DNA from: Hyphomicrobiales bacterium
GTDB taxonomy: Bacteria; Pseudomonadota; Alphaproteobacteria; Rhizobiales; NORP267
Assembly: GCA_030688605.1 (NCBI GenBank)
Contig: JAUYJB010000079.1
Coordinates: 1 to 61,998, forward strand
Length of the DNA: 61,998 nucleotides
Direction of reading: 5' to 3'
The notes under the pieces are model-generated. The model was given only the letters and a program-made list of their open reading frames with translations. It did not search any database and had not been told where the DNA came from. Shown in pieces: positions 1 through 10,753 of this stretch; the stretch's first letter is position 1, and each line of letters starts with the position of its first letter. A program made the position numbers and the translations under genes.

Positions 1-270
1 CTAGAGCGGTTCATGGTTATAGGGGATCGATTCGATGGGCCAAATCGGTTCATCCGGGCAGGCGTGGGCCGCGACGCGCGATACGGGATATCGGGCGAGC
101 GCGGCAAGGAACCCGGTGGGCCGATTTGGCCCACCGAAGGCCGGGTTCTTTTGCGCCGTGGCGGTGTTGCGGCTGTTGGCCGATGCACCGCATCGCCCGG
201 CGAGCCGCGCCTGGCCACGGCGCAAAATCATCCCGGTCAAATGGTTCCCTCTAACCATGAACCGCTCTAG
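1..270. repeat. 270-bp palindromic repeat with 18-bp terminal inverted repeats (family A, copy 1)
   Basis: Begins ctagagcggttcatggtt (1-18) and ends with its exact reverse complement (253-270). Inside lie further hairpins: ggtgggcc/ggcccacc at 114-134 and gcgccgtggc/gccacggcgc near 152-226. No open frame here looks like protein. Positions ~110-270 recur almost unchanged, inverted, at 61835-61998. It behaves like a small non-coding mobile or cruciform-forming element. Whether it is mobilised by a transposase elsewhere is unknown. Confidence 0.85.
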
Positions 271-356
271 ACACTTGGCGCGCTGGCCGGAAGTCTTCTA
301 AAACACGTGGGTCTGGTGCCCCATTTCGCGGCAGTCGACCGAGGCGAGGATCGATC

Positions 357-2039
<1,683 letters not shown>

Positions 2040-2144
2040 TCGCCTGAATTCACAGATCGGTCATTGCCGGCGCACTCGATCCTTGCAGGCGAAGCACAAA
2101 ACCGCCATTCTGAGTCTCAACACTGCTCAAGGAAGGATCGGTTC

Positions 2145-4232
2145 TTGTACGAAGGTTCCTTTCGCGCGCCTCGCATCCGCGCCGGCGGAGCGGCGGGCTT
2201 TGTCGTTGCCGCCTGCCTGGCGCTGGCGACGCCGTTCTCGCCGGTTGCGGCGGAACGGGACGACCATTTTAATCTGTATGGCGACTATCTCGCCGGAAAC
2301 TTCGCGCACAAGAGGCACGATAATGAGGCCGCGGCCGAGTTTTTCCGCGAGGCCATGCGCCGGGACCCCGAGAATGTATCGATCCTTGAGCGCGCCTTCG
2401 TGCTGGAGCTGACTACCGCCAATATGAAGACCGCGGCGGAACTCGCCGCGCGGCTGATCAAGGTCGACACGGAGCATCACCTTGCCCACCTGACGCTCGG
2501 CGTCGCCGCCCTTCGCGCGCGCCAATATGCGACCGCGCGCCGGCATTTTGAAGATGATGGAGGCAAAGGCCCGATCGCCGAGCTGACGACCACCTTGATG
2601 ACCAGCTGGGCCCATCAGGGAGGCGGCGATCTCAAGGCGGCGCTGAGGACCTTGAAGGGGCTCGAAGGCGGCGAGTGGCTGAACATCTATCGCGCCTTCA
2701 ACGCGGCGCTGATGTCCGAAATATCCGGCGACGAGATAGCGGCCGGCGCCTTCTATGCCGAGGTCTACCGTCTCGATGGCTCGGTACTGCGCATTACTGA
2801 GTCCTACGCCCGCTTCCTCGCCCGCACCGGCAAGTTGGACGAGGCGCTCAAGGTGCTTGCCGCCTACGATAAGCTATCCAAGGACCACCCGAACGTCACC
2901 GCCCTTCGCTCGGAGATCGAGTCGGGCCGCATGCCAAGTCCCATCGCCGGCGATACCGCGGCGGGCGGTGCCGAGTCGCTTTATGAAATCGGCGCGCTGC
3001 TCGCCCGCGAGGGCGGCGAGGATCATGCCGCCGCCTATCTGCAATTGGCGCTGCATCTGAACCCGGACGCGGTGATGGCCCTGCTGACGCTCGCCGACGT
3101 CTACGAGCGGCAGAAAAGCTATGAAATGGCGGCGGAAACCTATGCCCGTGTGCCGACATCCTCGCCGCTTCACCGCTCCGCCCAGATCCAGCGCGCGCAC
3201 AATCTCGACGCGCTGGGGCAGGTGGAGGAGGCGAAGGCGGTTCTTGACGATCTGATCAAGACCGAGCCCGACGACGTCAGCGCGATCCGCGCGCTGGGCG
3301 ACATTCTGCGCGGCCACGAGCAGTTCGCCGAGGCCGCCGAGATGTACACCAAAGCGATCGATCTGCTGCACCCGATCGGCGAAAAGGACTGGTCGCTGCT
3401 CTACTATCGCGGCATCTCCTACGAGCGCACCAAGAGGTGGCCCAAGGCCGAGATCGATTTCAAGCACGCGCTCGAGCTGACGCCGGAGCAGCCCTTCGTC
3501 TTGAACTATCTCGGCTATTCGTGGGTGGACCAGGGCCGCAACCTGCGGCAGGCCATGCAAATGATCCGCAAGGCGGTCGAGCTCAGGTCGGAGGACGGCT
3601 ATATCGTCGACAGCCTCGGCTGGGCCCATTATCGCCTCGGCGAGTTCCAGGAGGCGGTGCGGGAGCTGGAGCGGGCCATCGAGCTGAAGCCGGAAGACCC
3701 GGTGATCAACGACCATCTCGGCGACGCCTATTGGCGCACCGGCCGCCTGCTCGAGGCGCGGTTTCAATGGAGCCATGCGCGCGACATGAAGCCGGAGCCG
3801 GACGATCTGATCAAGATCGAGGAGAAATTGAAGAAGGGCCTGCCGCCGCAGGAAAATGACCTCGTGGTGGCGGAGGCGGGCGGCGATCGCTTGAACGATG
3901 CCGCCGCGACGCCGGCGACGAAGCCGCAGGCGGCAGAGCCCGAGCCCGAGCCGGCGGAAGACATGGCGCAGATGAGTCCGGATCAGCAGGCAACGCCGCC
4001 GCTCGAGCCACAGCCCGAAGCGCAGGTCGCTCCGCCGCCCGCTGCCGCCGAATCCGAACCGATGGTGCGGCAACACACCGTCGTGCGGGGCGAGACGCTG
4101 TGGTCGATCGCCAAGAACTATTATGGGGGCGGCGCGAAATATGGGCGCATTTTCGACGCCAACCGCGGCGTGATCCGCCACCGGAACGCCATCTTTCCCG
4201 GCCAGGTCCTTACCATCCCGGAAGCGGAATGA
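2145..4232 (+). CDS. Exported TPR-repeat protein with C-terminal LysM domain
   Basis: About 695 residues. A hydrophobic signal sequence (AAGFVVAACLALATPF) is followed by many tetratricopeptide repeats, which usually mediate protein-protein contacts. A Pro/Glu/Ala-rich linker then leads to a LysM-type C terminus (residues beginning HTVVRGETLWSIAKNYY), expected to bind peptidoglycan. I place the start at the TTG at 2145, because aaggaagga lies a few bases upstream and the signal peptide then begins promptly; an in-frame TTG at 2064 would add an unlikely polar leader. It lies between ETF-QO and ispE, an arrangement I recall from Rhizobiales. A periplasmic scaffold role is inference. Confidence 0.8.
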   Translation: MYEGSFRAPRIRAGGAAGFVVAACLALATPFSPVAAERDDHFNLYGDYLAGNFAHKRHDNEAAAEFFREAMRRDPENVSILERAFVLELTTANMKTAAELAARLIKVDTEHHLAHLTLGVAALRARQYATARRHFEDDGGKGPIAELTTTLMTSWAHQGGGDLKAALRTLKGLEGGEWLNIYRAFNAALMSEISGDEIAAGAFYAEVYRLDGSVLRITESYARFLARTGKLDEALKVLAAYDKLSKDHPNVTALRSEIESGRMPSPIAGDTAAGGAESLYEIGALLAREGGEDHAAAYLQLALHLNPDAVMALLTLADVYERQKSYEMAAETYARVPTSSPLHRSAQIQRAHNLDALGQVEEAKAVLDDLIKTEPDDVSAIRALGDILRGHEQFAEAAEMYTKAIDLLHPIGEKDWSLLYYRGISYERTKRWPKAEIDFKHALELTPEQPFVLNYLGYSWVDQGRNLRQAMQMIRKAVELRSEDGYIVDSLGWAHYRLGEFQEAVRELERAIELKPEDPVINDHLGDAYWRTGRLLEARFQWSHARDMKPEPDDLIKIEEKLKKGLPPQENDLVVAEAGGDRLNDAAATPATKPQAAEPEPEPAEDMAQMSPDQQATPPLEPQPEAQVAPPPAAAESEPMVRQHTVVRGETLWSIAKNYYGGGAKYGRIFDANRGVIRHRNAIFPGQVLTIPEAE

Positions 4233-4236
4233 GCGA

Positions 4237-5127
4237 TTGCCGTTGGGCAAATCTGCCGACGACGTGGACGAGCCTCTGACAGAACGCGCGCGGGCGAAGC
4301 TGAACCTCGCATTGCACGTCCTCGCCCGCCGCAGCGACGGCTATCACCGCATCGACACGGTCGTGGTCTTTGCCGAGATCGCGGACGGGCTGGCGGCGCG
4401 CCCGGCGCCGGCCCTGATGCTGGAATTGGACGGGCCGTTCGCTTCGGCGGCGCCGGCGGGCGAGGCCAATCTCGTTCTGCGTGCGGCGCGCATGCTTCAG
4501 GCCGAGAAACGGACCAGCGGCGGCGCTCACCTGGCGCTGACGAAAAACCTTGCCGTCGAGGCCGGCATCGGCGGCGGCTCGGCGGACGCCGCCGCCGCCC
4601 TGCGCTTGTTGGACCGAATGTGGGGCTGCGATCTGGGCATTGCCGGGCTTGCCCGAATTGGCGCCCGTCTCGGCGCGGACGTTCCGATGTGCCTTTATTC
4701 TCGCTCCTTGCGGGCCGGCGGCGTCGGCGAGGATATCGCTCCGCTTGCCGGCCTGCCGCGATTCGACCTCGTCCTCGTCAACCCCGGCGGGAGACTTTCA
4801 ACGGCGGACATATTCGCCGCCCTGCCGGACCGCGAGGGCGGCGGCATCGGGGAGGTTCCGCGCAGGTTCAAGGACGTTGCCGATCTTGCCGCCTTTCTGG
4901 GGTCGCTGCGCAACGATCTGCAGGCCACGGCCTGCGCCCGCGTGCCGGAAATCGCGGCGATTGTGCGGGAGCTCGCCGCCCGGCCCGGTTGCCTGATGGC
5001 GCGCATGTCGGGCTCGGGGCCGACCGTCTTCGGCATCTTCGCCACCGCCGCCGACGCCTCGCGCGCGGCCGGCGAGATGAAAGCGCGCCATTCCGATTGG
5101 TGGGTCGCGGCGACCCGCGCCGCGTGA
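4237..5127 (+). CDS. ispE: 4-diphosphocytidyl-2-C-methyl-D-erythritol kinase
   Basis: GHMP-family kinase that phosphorylates CDP-methylerythritol in the MEP isoprenoid pathway. The N-terminal AKLNLALHV block (Lys21) and the glycine-rich ATP loop GIGGGSADAA (residues 110-119) are intact. Length is 296 residues, close to the family norm. Start is uncertain: TTG at 4237 is only 4 nt after the upstream stop and benefits from ggaagcgga; GTG at 4264 is an in-frame alternative. dxs, the first enzyme of the same pathway, is also in this window (42688), and the adjacent convergent gene makes polyprenyl diphosphate. Confidence 0.92.
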   Translation: MPLGKSADDVDEPLTERARAKLNLALHVLARRSDGYHRIDTVVVFAEIADGLAARPAPALMLELDGPFASAAPAGEANLVLRAARMLQAEKRTSGGAHLALTKNLAVEAGIGGGSADAAAALRLLDRMWGCDLGIAGLARIGARLGADVPMCLYSRSLRAGGVGEDIAPLAGLPRFDLVLVNPGGRLSTADIFAALPDREGGGIGEVPRRFKDVADLAAFLGSLRNDLQATACARVPEIAAIVRELAARPGCLMARMSGSGPTVFGIFATAADASRAAGEMKARHSDWWVAATRAA

Positions 5128-5138
5128 CGGTCCCGCCC

Positions 5139-5258
5139 CTAGAACGAATACCGTTCGAACCGAATCGGATTTCGCTCTTATCCCTTTGCGCTCTTATCCC
5201 TTTGATTGAGCGTGTTCTTTTCGCAAAACCGGTTCCCACTCTTGCGGAACCGCTCTAG
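5139..5258. repeat. Dispersed repeat family B, copy 1
   Basis: Starts ctagaacgaataccgttcg and ends gcggaaccgctctag, with the core gttcttttcgcaaaaccgg shared by all copies. Compared with the other copies it carries a short internal tandem duplication of gctcttatcccttt (about 5174-5202). It lies between the convergent ispE and polyprenyl synthase genes. Its terminal cta (5255-5257) is the TAG stop codon of the polyprenyl synthase on the minus strand. Confidence 0.85.
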
Positions 5259-6271
5259 CTCACGCGGCTGATGCAGAAATCGACCGATTCGAGCAGCGCC
5301 GCCTTGTGCGCGCTTTCCGGGAAGATCGCCAGCGCGTCGCGCGCCATGGCGCCGTAGTGACCCGCCCGCTCGACGGTATCCTTGATCGCTCCGTGGCGGC
5401 GCATGATGGCGATGGCCTGTTCCAGATCGCCGTTCTTGAGCGCGCCCTCCTGCAGGGTGCGGCGCCAGAAGGCGCGCTCGGTTTCGTTGCCGCGCCGGTA
5501 GCTGAGCACCACCGGCAGGGTGATCTTGCCCTCGCGAAAATCGTCGCCGAGCGCCTTGCCGAGTTTGCCTTCCTCGCCCGAATAGTCGAGCGCGTCATCG
5601 ATGAGCTGGAAGGCGATGCCGAGATTGCTGCCGAAGGAGCGCAGCGCGGCCTCCTCGTCCGGCCCGCGACCGGCGACGATGGCGCCGATCTCGGTCGCCG
5701 CCGCAAACAGCGCCGCCGTCTTGGCGCGGATCACCGACAGATACTCGTCCTCGGTCGTGGACACGTTCTTGGCCGCCGCGAGCTGCCACACCTCGCCCTC
5801 GGCGATGACCGCGGCCGCGTTCGACAGAACGGCGAGCGCGGCAAGCGAGCCGACCTCGACCATCATCTTGAAGGCCTGGCCGAGCAGGAAGTCGCCGACC
5901 AGCACGCTTGCCTCGTTGCCCCAGACGAGGCGGGCGGCGGCCTTGCCGCGGCGCATGCTGCTTTCATCGACCACGTCGTCGTGCAACAGCGTTGCCGTGT
6001 GCATGAATTCGACGCTGGCGGCGAGCGTCACATGGGCCTCGCCCCGATAACCGAACATCTGCGCGGTGGCGATGGTCAGCATCGGCCGGATGCGCTTGCC
6101 GCCGGAGGAGATTAGATGGCCGGCAAGCTCGGGAATGAGTTTTACGTCGGAACCGGTGCGCTTGAGGATGAGCGCGTTGACCCGCGACATGTCCGCGCTC
6201 ACAAGCTGTACGAGCGGCTCGAGGCTGGCGCTGGGCTGGCCCTTCTTGCCAAGGGATATGACGACTCCCAC
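5255..6271 (-). CDS. Trans-polyprenyl diphosphate synthase (quinone side chain; IspB/DdsA type)
   Basis: Chain-elongating prenyltransferase making the long polyprenyl tail of ubiquinone from isopentenyl diphosphate. Both aspartate-rich motifs are present: DDVVD at residues 98-102 and DDALD at 225-229, with GGKRIRP upstream. The GTG at 6271 is preferred because gggaggatttt sits immediately upstream and the protein then starts with VGVVISLG, as in relatives; an ATG at 6307 would add 12 residues. Final length is 338 residues. Product chain length (octa-, nona- or decaprenyl) cannot be read from sequence; ubiquinone-10 is usual in alphaproteobacteria. The stop codon is supplied by repeat B copy 1. 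Confidence 0.92.
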   Translation of the reverse strand: MGVVISLGKKGQPSASLEPLVQLVSADMSRVNALILKRTGSDVKLIPELAGHLISSGGKRIRPMLTIATAQMFGYRGEAHVTLAASVEFMHTATLLHDDVVDESSMRRGKAAARLVWGNEASVLVGDFLLGQAFKMMVEVGSLAALAVLSNAAAVIAEGEVWQLAAAKNVSTTEDEYLSVIRAKTAALFAAATEIGAIVAGRGPDEEAALRSFGSNLGIAFQLIDDALDYSGEEGKLGKALGDDFREGKITLPVVLSYRRGNETERAFWRRTLQEGALKNGDLEQAIAIMRRHGAIKDTVERAGHYGAMARDALAIFPESAHKAALLESVDFCISRVS

Positions 6272-6407
6272 AAAATCCTCCCGGAACCGGCACTGTCGCG
6301 GCAACATTTAGGTGCCCGGGCGAAGGCCGGTCAAGGGGCGACGTTGGCGCAGGGGCGAGAGTTTGACTAGCATGGAGGTTCATTCTGCCGCACGGGAGCC
6401 CATCGGA

Positions 6408-6623
6408 ATGCGCGAGCTGATCAGGACAAACGACCCGGTTCTCCTGTCCTTCGTGGAAGACCTGCTGCGCGAGGCGGGCATCGAGCCGATGGTTCTCGAC
6501 CGCAACATGAGCGTCATGGAAGGCTCGATCGGCATCTTGCCGCGCCGCGTCCTGGTGGCCGACGAGGCGTGGTCGCGGGCGCGCCGCCTGTTGCAGACTT
6601 CCGGGGTCGAACTCGATGAGTGA
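6408..6623 (+). CDS. DUF2007-family small protein (putative signal-transducing protein)
   Basis: About 71 residues: MRELIRTNDPVLLSFVEDLL, then a short alpha/beta domain that includes GIEPMVLDRNMS and RRVLVADE. This pattern matches the DUF2007 family, thought to resemble PII-type or ACT-like folds; the biochemical role is unknown. The ATG at 6408 has gggag 9 nt upstream; an in-frame ATG at 6372 would add 12 residues. It is divergent from the polyprenyl synthase and overlaps the next gene by 8 nt, so the two are probably translated together. Confidence 0.8.
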   Translation: MRELIRTNDPVLLSFVEDLLREAGIEPMVLDRNMSVMEGSIGILPRRVLVADEAWSRARRLLQTSGVELDE

Positions 6624-7458
6624 AGCCGGCCTTTCGGGCGGTGCCGCGGATGTGACCGACGACAGGTTCCTCGGCGGGCGGCTCAAGCTGCTGCAGCCGA
6701 AGGCCGGCTATCGCGCCGGCATCGACGCGGTGATGCTCGCCGCCGCGGTGCCGGCCAAGCCGGCCGACCGGGTCTTCGAGGCCGGCATCGGCTTTGCCGC
6801 CGCCGCGCTCTGCCTGGCGGCCCGGGTGCCGGGCGTCACGGTCACCGGCATCGAGATCGACGAGACGGCCGCGGCGCTCGCGGTCGAAAACGCCCGCCGC
6901 AACGGCTTCGCCGACCGCATCCGCGTGATCCGCGCCGACGTGGCTGCGCCCGGCAAGGCCCTGCGGCAGGCGGGCCTCTCGCCGGCAAGCTTCGATCACG
7001 CCTATGCCAACCCGCCGTTCCATGACGCGGCGCGCGTGCGCGCGCCCGGCAATCGGGCCCGCGCCCGCGCCCAGCTCCACGGTCCGGACGAGATGGACGC
7101 CTGGGCCCGCATCCTGGTCTCGGCGGTGAAGCCGGGCGGCACGGTCAGCCTGATCCTGCCGGCGGCAAGCATCGGCGAGGTCTTTGCCCTGTTCGCGCGC
7201 CGCCTCGGAGCGATCACCGTCTTTCCGCTGCATCCGCGCGCCGGCGTGGCCGCGAGCCGCATCATCGTCCAGGGCATCAGGGGCTCTCGGGCGGCGCCTC
7301 GGCTGCTTCCCGGCCTGGTGCTGCATGAAGACAATGGCGGCTTCACCGACAAGGCCGAGGCGGTGCTGCGCCGCGGCGCCGGCCTGCCGCTCGGCGAAGA
7401 ATCGGGTGGGGATGGGGAGTTGTCAGCCCCGGCCGCCGCGCCTAAGTATCGGCCATGA
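6616..7458 (+). CDS. TrmN6-like SAM-dependent methyltransferase
   Basis: Class I Rossmann methyltransferase related to YfiC/TrmN6, which methylates N6 of A37 in tRNA-Val. The catalytic NPPF motif is at residues 132-135 and an acidic motif II (GIEID, residues 78-82) binds SAM ribose. Motif I reads FEAGIGFAAAALC, looser than the usual D/E-x-G-x-G, but this is a known kind of variation. The 280 residues agree with the family. It overlaps DUF2007 by 8 nt and sppA by the ATGA junction at 7455-7458, so the three genes form one transcription unit. The exact substrate is inferred from the family only. Confidence 0.82.
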   Translation: MSEAGLSGGAADVTDDRFLGGRLKLLQPKAGYRAGIDAVMLAAAVPAKPADRVFEAGIGFAAAALCLAARVPGVTVTGIEIDETAAALAVENARRNGFADRIRVIRADVAAPGKALRQAGLSPASFDHAYANPPFHDAARVRAPGNRARARAQLHGPDEMDAWARILVSAVKPGGTVSLILPAASIGEVFALFARRLGAITVFPLHPRAGVAASRIIVQGIRGSRAAPRLLPGLVLHEDNGGFTDKAEAVLRRGAGLPLGEESGGDGELSAPAAAPKYRP

Positions 7459-8363
7459 CGGTAGCGGAAAACCGACCAGAGGCTGCGTCCGCCAAGAAGC
7501 AATCGCCCCGGCTCGCGCCGCGGCGCTGGTTCAGGCGTGCCCCCGTGGTCGCCGTGATGCGAATGACCGGGGTCATCGGCATGTCGACGCCGCTGCGCCC
7601 CGGGCTGACGCTGGCGCGTGCGGCCGGGCCGTTGCAGAGGGCCTTTTCGCTCAAGCATGCCAAGGCGGTGGCCATCGCCGTCAACTCGCCGGGCGGCACG
7701 CCGGTGCAGTCCCGGCTGATCTACCAGCGCATTCGTGCGCTGGCCGAGGAAAAGGAGCTGCCGGTCTATGTCTTCTGCGAGGACGTAGCGGCGTCGGGCG
7801 GTTACATGCTGGCGCTTGCCGGCGACGAGATCTATGCCGACCCCAGCTCCATCGTCGGCTCGATCGGGGTTCTTTCCGCCGGCTTCGGCTTCGACAAGGC
7901 GATCGAGAGGCTCGGCGTCGACCGGCGCGTCTACACGGCGGGAAAGAACAAGCTCGCCCTCGACCCGTTTCAACCGGAAAAGCCGGACGACATCAAGCGG
8001 CTGAAGGCCATCCAGACCGACGTTCACGAGGTCTTCAAGGAGATGGTCCGCGCGCGCCGCGGGGCGAAGCTGAAGGGCAATGAAGAGATGCTCTTCAACG
8101 GCGAATTCTGGTCGGGGCAGACCGCGGTCGACCTCGGCCTCGTCGATGCGCTCGGCGACATGCGCGCGGTGATGCGGGAGAAATTCGGGGAAGAGGTGAA
8201 GTTGAAGCTTATCTCCACGGAGCGCGGCTGGCTGCGCCGCCGGCTTGGGGCAACCGAGCTTGCCGCGCCCGACGCTACGCCGCTGGCGGTATCCGCTGGC
8301 TGGGCCGACGAGCTTCTCAGCACCCTTGAGGCGCGCGCCCTGTGGGGCCGCTACGGTCTCTAG
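7455..8363 (+). CDS. S49-family signal peptide peptidase-like serine protease (SppA/SohB type)
   Basis: The 302-residue protein has the S49 catalytic dyad in its usual context: the nucleophile Ser114 in DVAASGGY and the general base Lys166 in TAGKNKLALD. NSPGG at residues 77-81 matches the conserved oxyanion region. I see no clear transmembrane helix or signal sequence; the N terminus is basic, so it may be a peripheral or cytoplasmic-face short-form SppA. The start overlaps the methyltransferase stop (ATGA). Its TAG stop (8361-8363) is the left terminus of repeat B copy 2. Family membership is firm; the physiological substrate is unknown. Confidence 0.88.
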   Translation: MTVAENRPEAASAKKQSPRLAPRRWFRRAPVVAVMRMTGVIGMSTPLRPGLTLARAAGPLQRAFSLKHAKAVAIAVNSPGGTPVQSRLIYQRIRALAEEKELPVYVFCEDVAASGGYMLALAGDEIYADPSSIVGSIGVLSAGFGFDKAIERLGVDRRVYTAGKNKLALDPFQPEKPDDIKRLKAIQTDVHEVFKEMVRARRGAKLKGNEEMLFNGEFWSGQTAVDLGLVDALGDMRAVMREKFGEEVKLKLISTERGWLRRRLGATELAAPDATPLAVSAGWADELLSTLEARALWGRYGL

Positions 8364-8464
8364 AGCGAATTCCGTTCGAACTGAATCGGATTTCGCTCTT
8401 ATCCCTTCGATTGAGCATGTTCTTTTCGCAAGACCGGTTCCCACTTTTGCGGAACATGCTCGAG
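8360..8464. repeat. Dispersed repeat family B, copy 2
   Basis: Starts ctagagcgaattccgttcg and ends cggaacatgctcgag. It contains the family core gttcttttcgcaagaccgg (one mismatch to the other copies). Its TAG at 8361-8363 terminates the S49 peptidase reading frame. It abuts, with one shared base, the small inverted-repeat element that follows. Confidence 0.85.
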
Positions 8465-8566
8465 CAGGCTGTTGAAAAACGGCGATTAAGCCACCGCAAA
8501 CATCTCTCCCCACAGGGGCGAGGGAACGCTCACATCGGCTTCCTTCGCACCTTTTCAACAGCCTGC
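8464..8566. mobile_element. 103-bp MITE-like element with 15-bp perfect terminal inverted repeats
   Basis: gcaggctgttgaaaa (8464-8478) is repeated inverted as ttttcaacagcctgc (8552-8566). Ends of the form GGCTGTTGAAAAA are common on insertion sequences and their deletion derivatives. The 73 bp between the ends includes a fragment (tctccccacaggggcgaggg) resembling another alphaproteobacterial dispersed repeat. There is no room for a transposase, so this would be a non-autonomous relic. Confidence 0.6.
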
Positions 8567-8594
8567 CAGGCAATTCCCTGTTCGCAAATTGAAA

Positions 8595-8620
8595 GGGCCG
8601 GGGCGCTACCGCCCCGGCCC
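8595..8620 (-). terminator. Strong GC hairpin, probable terminator of the minus-strand gene ending at 8641
   Basis: gggccggggcg (8595-8605), loop ctac, then the exact complement cgccccggccc (8610-8620). Read on the minus strand it lies 20 nt after the stop of the secreted protein and is followed by tttcaattt, a weak U-rich tract. Confidence 0.65.
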
Positions 8621-8640
8621 CTGTTCCTGATACGTCCGGT

Positions 8641-9153
8641 CTATTGCACGTAATCGATGCTCGGATCGTTCCAATTGCGGTGCTTGAAGCAGCGCACGTC
8701 GCGATGAAAGGTCATTCCGCGGACCTTGTAGCGGTGCACGTGGCAAAAGCCCGAAGTCGCCCGGTAGGCACGTGAATCCCCGTAATAGGGCGCCGACAGG
8801 ATGGCGGCACCGAGAAAGCCGAGACCGAGGCCGATGATGAAGCTGTCGTCGTGGTGCTGCCGCTTGCGGTACGTATAGTAACGCGGCGCGTATTGGCGGC
8901 GCGGCGCGTAATAGCGGCGCGGAGCCTGATAGTGGCGCGACCCACGATAGCTGTACGACCGCGACGGTTTATTGACATTCCTGAACCGATTGACGCTCCT
9001 GAAATCGGGGATGCCGTAATGCGAGGAGCCACCGGACCAGCCGCGAGGCTGCCACCTGTCGCTGCGCGCGCTGGCGGGGACGGCCATGCTGCTCACCACG
9101 AGCATGACCGATAACAGCGCGGCAAGAAGGAGGCGTAGGGGGTTCGTTTTCAT
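8641..9153 (-). CDS. Small secreted Arg/Tyr/His-rich protein of unknown function
   Basis: The 170-residue product has a clear Sec signal peptide (LLLAALLSVMLVVSSMAVPASA). The mature region is very basic and rich in Tyr, Arg and Ser (many RYYAPRR/QYAPRYY-like stretches). A short hydrophobic glycine-rich segment follows (IIGLGLGFLGAAILSA), then a C-terminal domain with two cysteines (GFCHVHRY and DVRCFKH) that could form one disulfide. The start is supported by aaggaga 6-12 nt upstream. Similar low-complexity exported proteins are common in Rhizobiales, but I cannot name a function. A strong hairpin terminator follows it. Confidence 0.75.
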   Translation of the reverse strand: MKTNPLRLLLAALLSVMLVVSSMAVPASARSDRWQPRGWSGGSSHYGIPDFRSVNRFRNVNKPSRSYSYRGSRHYQAPRRYYAPRRQYAPRYYTYRKRQHHDDSFIIGLGLGFLGAAILSAPYYGDSRAYRATSGFCHVHRYKVRGMTFHRDVRCFKHRNWNDPSIDYVQ

Positions 9154-9323
9154 CTCTGTCTCCTTAAGCTTTGATTCAGCATGACACGTTGCGACACGTC
9201 ATGCCACCTCAACGGAGATAACCTCCGCTTGTGCCCCCGGAGATGTCGTTCTTGGCCGCTTATCGCGCGGCTCTCGCCATTGTCGGACCTGAGGCTGCGG
9301 GTCGCCGGCCGGCGCAAGGGCCG

Positions 9324-9641
9324 CTAGCGCAGCGGAACACCGGCCGTGCCACCGCGCTCCAAGCAGTCGATGCGCCGGATGGTGCGGCCGTCCTCACCCT
9401 GCAGGCGGGTCTCGCGGCAGGACGTGTGGAGCTGCGGATCGCCGTAGCCCGGCGTGAGGTAATAGTCGCCATGGTGGCGGAAATCCGACGGGTGCCCGTA
9501 GTTATCCGTACCGATATGGAGATCCGGCGCGGCGGCGTAGAACTCGAACCGGAAGGAATCCATGATGCCGGCAGCCGAAGCCTGCCCGGGGCCGAAAATT
9601 GCGCCGCCGGCGGCAATGACGGCAATGAAAAGTCTCTTCAT
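9324..9641 (-). CDS. Small secreted protein of unknown function
   Basis: 105 residues, with signal peptide MKRLFIAVIAAGGAIFGPG and an AxA-type cleavage site (ASAAG). The mature part is rich in His, Tyr and Gly, and two cysteines (HTSCRE and RIDCLE) could form a disulfide. It has no recognisable domain. It lies on the same strand as the preceding secreted protein, and the two may belong to the same envelope-protein neighbourhood. Ribosome binding could use gggg upstream of the ATG. Real-gene status rests on the signal peptide and good length; function unknown. Confidence 0.6.
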   Translation of the reverse strand: MKRLFIAVIAAGGAIFGPGQASAAGIMDSFRFEFYAAAPDLHIGTDNYGHPSDFRHHGDYYLTPGYGDPQLHTSCRETRLQGEDGRTIRRIDCLERGGTAGVPLR

Positions 9642-9814
9642 GGTTCAAATCCCCAGGTCCACCCAATGACGTAGGCCATGTTAGCGGTTTTTTCAACGCG
9701 GCGATACGGCTTTGCAGTTCAAAAGCGCGCGACCGGTGCACCCGGCTTGACCGGTTCCTCGCGCTCGCCTAGTTTTCGCCGCGCCGCAAGACGGTTGCGG
9801 CGAGCAAAGGTCAT

Positions 9815-10747
9815 ATGCCCCGACAGCCGACATCGTCCCATCTTGCGCCTCAGCGCTCGTTCCAGGGGCTGATCCTGGACTTGCAGCGATACTGGGCCGA
9901 CTATGGCTGCGTACTGCTACAGCCCTATGACATGGAAGTCGGGGCCGGCACCTTCCACCCGGCGACGACCCTGCGCGCGCTGGGCCCGCGGCCCTGGAAC
10001 GCGGCCCATGTGCAGCCCTCGCGCCGGCCCAAGGACGGCCGCTACGGCGAGAACCCCAACCGGCTGCAGCACTATTACCAATTCCAGGTCATCCTCAAGC
10101 CGTCGCCGCCGGACTTCCAGGAGCTCTATCTGGACAGCCTTAAAGCCATCGGCATCGATCCCAAGAACCATGACATCCGCTTCGTCGAAGACGATTGGGA
10201 AAGCCCGACTCTGGGCGCCTGGGGGCTCGGCTGGGAGGTGTGGTGCGACGGCATGGAGGTTACCCAGTTCACCTATTTCCAGCAGGTCTGCGGGCGCGAC
10301 TGCGCGCCCGTTTCCGGCGAGCTGACCTACGGCCTGGAGCGGCTTGCCATGTATGTCCAGGGCGTCGACCGCGTCTTCGACCTCAATTTCAACGGCGGTA
10401 AGGGCGCCGAAAAGGTCACTTACGGCGACATCTTCCTGCAGGCCGAACAGGAATATTCCCGCTACAATTTCGAGCATGCCGACACCGAGATCCTGGTTGC
10501 CCACTTCCAGGACGCGGAGAAGGAGTGCAGGGCGCTGCTGAAGGCGGGCGACACCGACGCGCAGCATGAAATGGCGCTGCCGGCCTACGACCAGTGCATC
10601 AAGGCGAGCCACGTCTTCAATCTGCTCGACGCGCGCGGGGTCATCTCGGTGACCGAGCGCCAAAGCTATATCTTGCGCGTGCGCGAGCTTGCCAAAGCCT
10701 GCGGCGAGGCGTGGGTCCGCACCGAGGCGGGCGGCGCGGCGGCGTGA
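9815..10747 (+). CDS. glyQ: Glycyl-tRNA synthetase alpha subunit
   Basis: Catalytic (alpha) subunit of the bacterial alpha2beta2 glycyl-tRNA synthetase, which charges tRNA-Gly using ATP. The sequence shows the highly conserved family blocks: [33 protein letters not shown] and [17 protein letters not shown], and the [12 protein letters not shown] motif. 310 residues is normal. The ATG at 9815 follows aaagg. In most relatives glyQ and glyS are adjacent or nearly so; here 912 bp holding an opposite-strand outer-membrane gene separates them. Confidence 0.97.
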   Translation: MPRQPTSSHLAPQRSFQGLILDLQRYWADYGCVLLQPYDMEVGAGTFHPATTLRALGPRPWNAAHVQPSRRPKDGRYGENPNRLQHYYQFQVILKPSPPDFQELYLDSLKAIGIDPKNHDIRFVEDDWESPTLGAWGLGWEVWCDGMEVTQFTYFQQVCGRDCAPVSGELTYGLERLAMYVQGVDRVFDLNFNGGKGAEKVTYGDIFLQAEQEYSRYNFEHADTEILVAHFQDAEKECRALLKAGDTDAQHEMALPAYDQCIKASHVFNLLDARGVISVTERQSYILRVRELAKACGEAWVRTEAGGAAA

Positions 10748-10753
10748 CCGGGC

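Noticed and set aside
9641-9665. tRNA T-arm-like string ggttcaaatccccaggtcca
   Set aside because: No acceptor, D or anticodon arms fit around it; it lies in the leader of a small secreted-protein gene.
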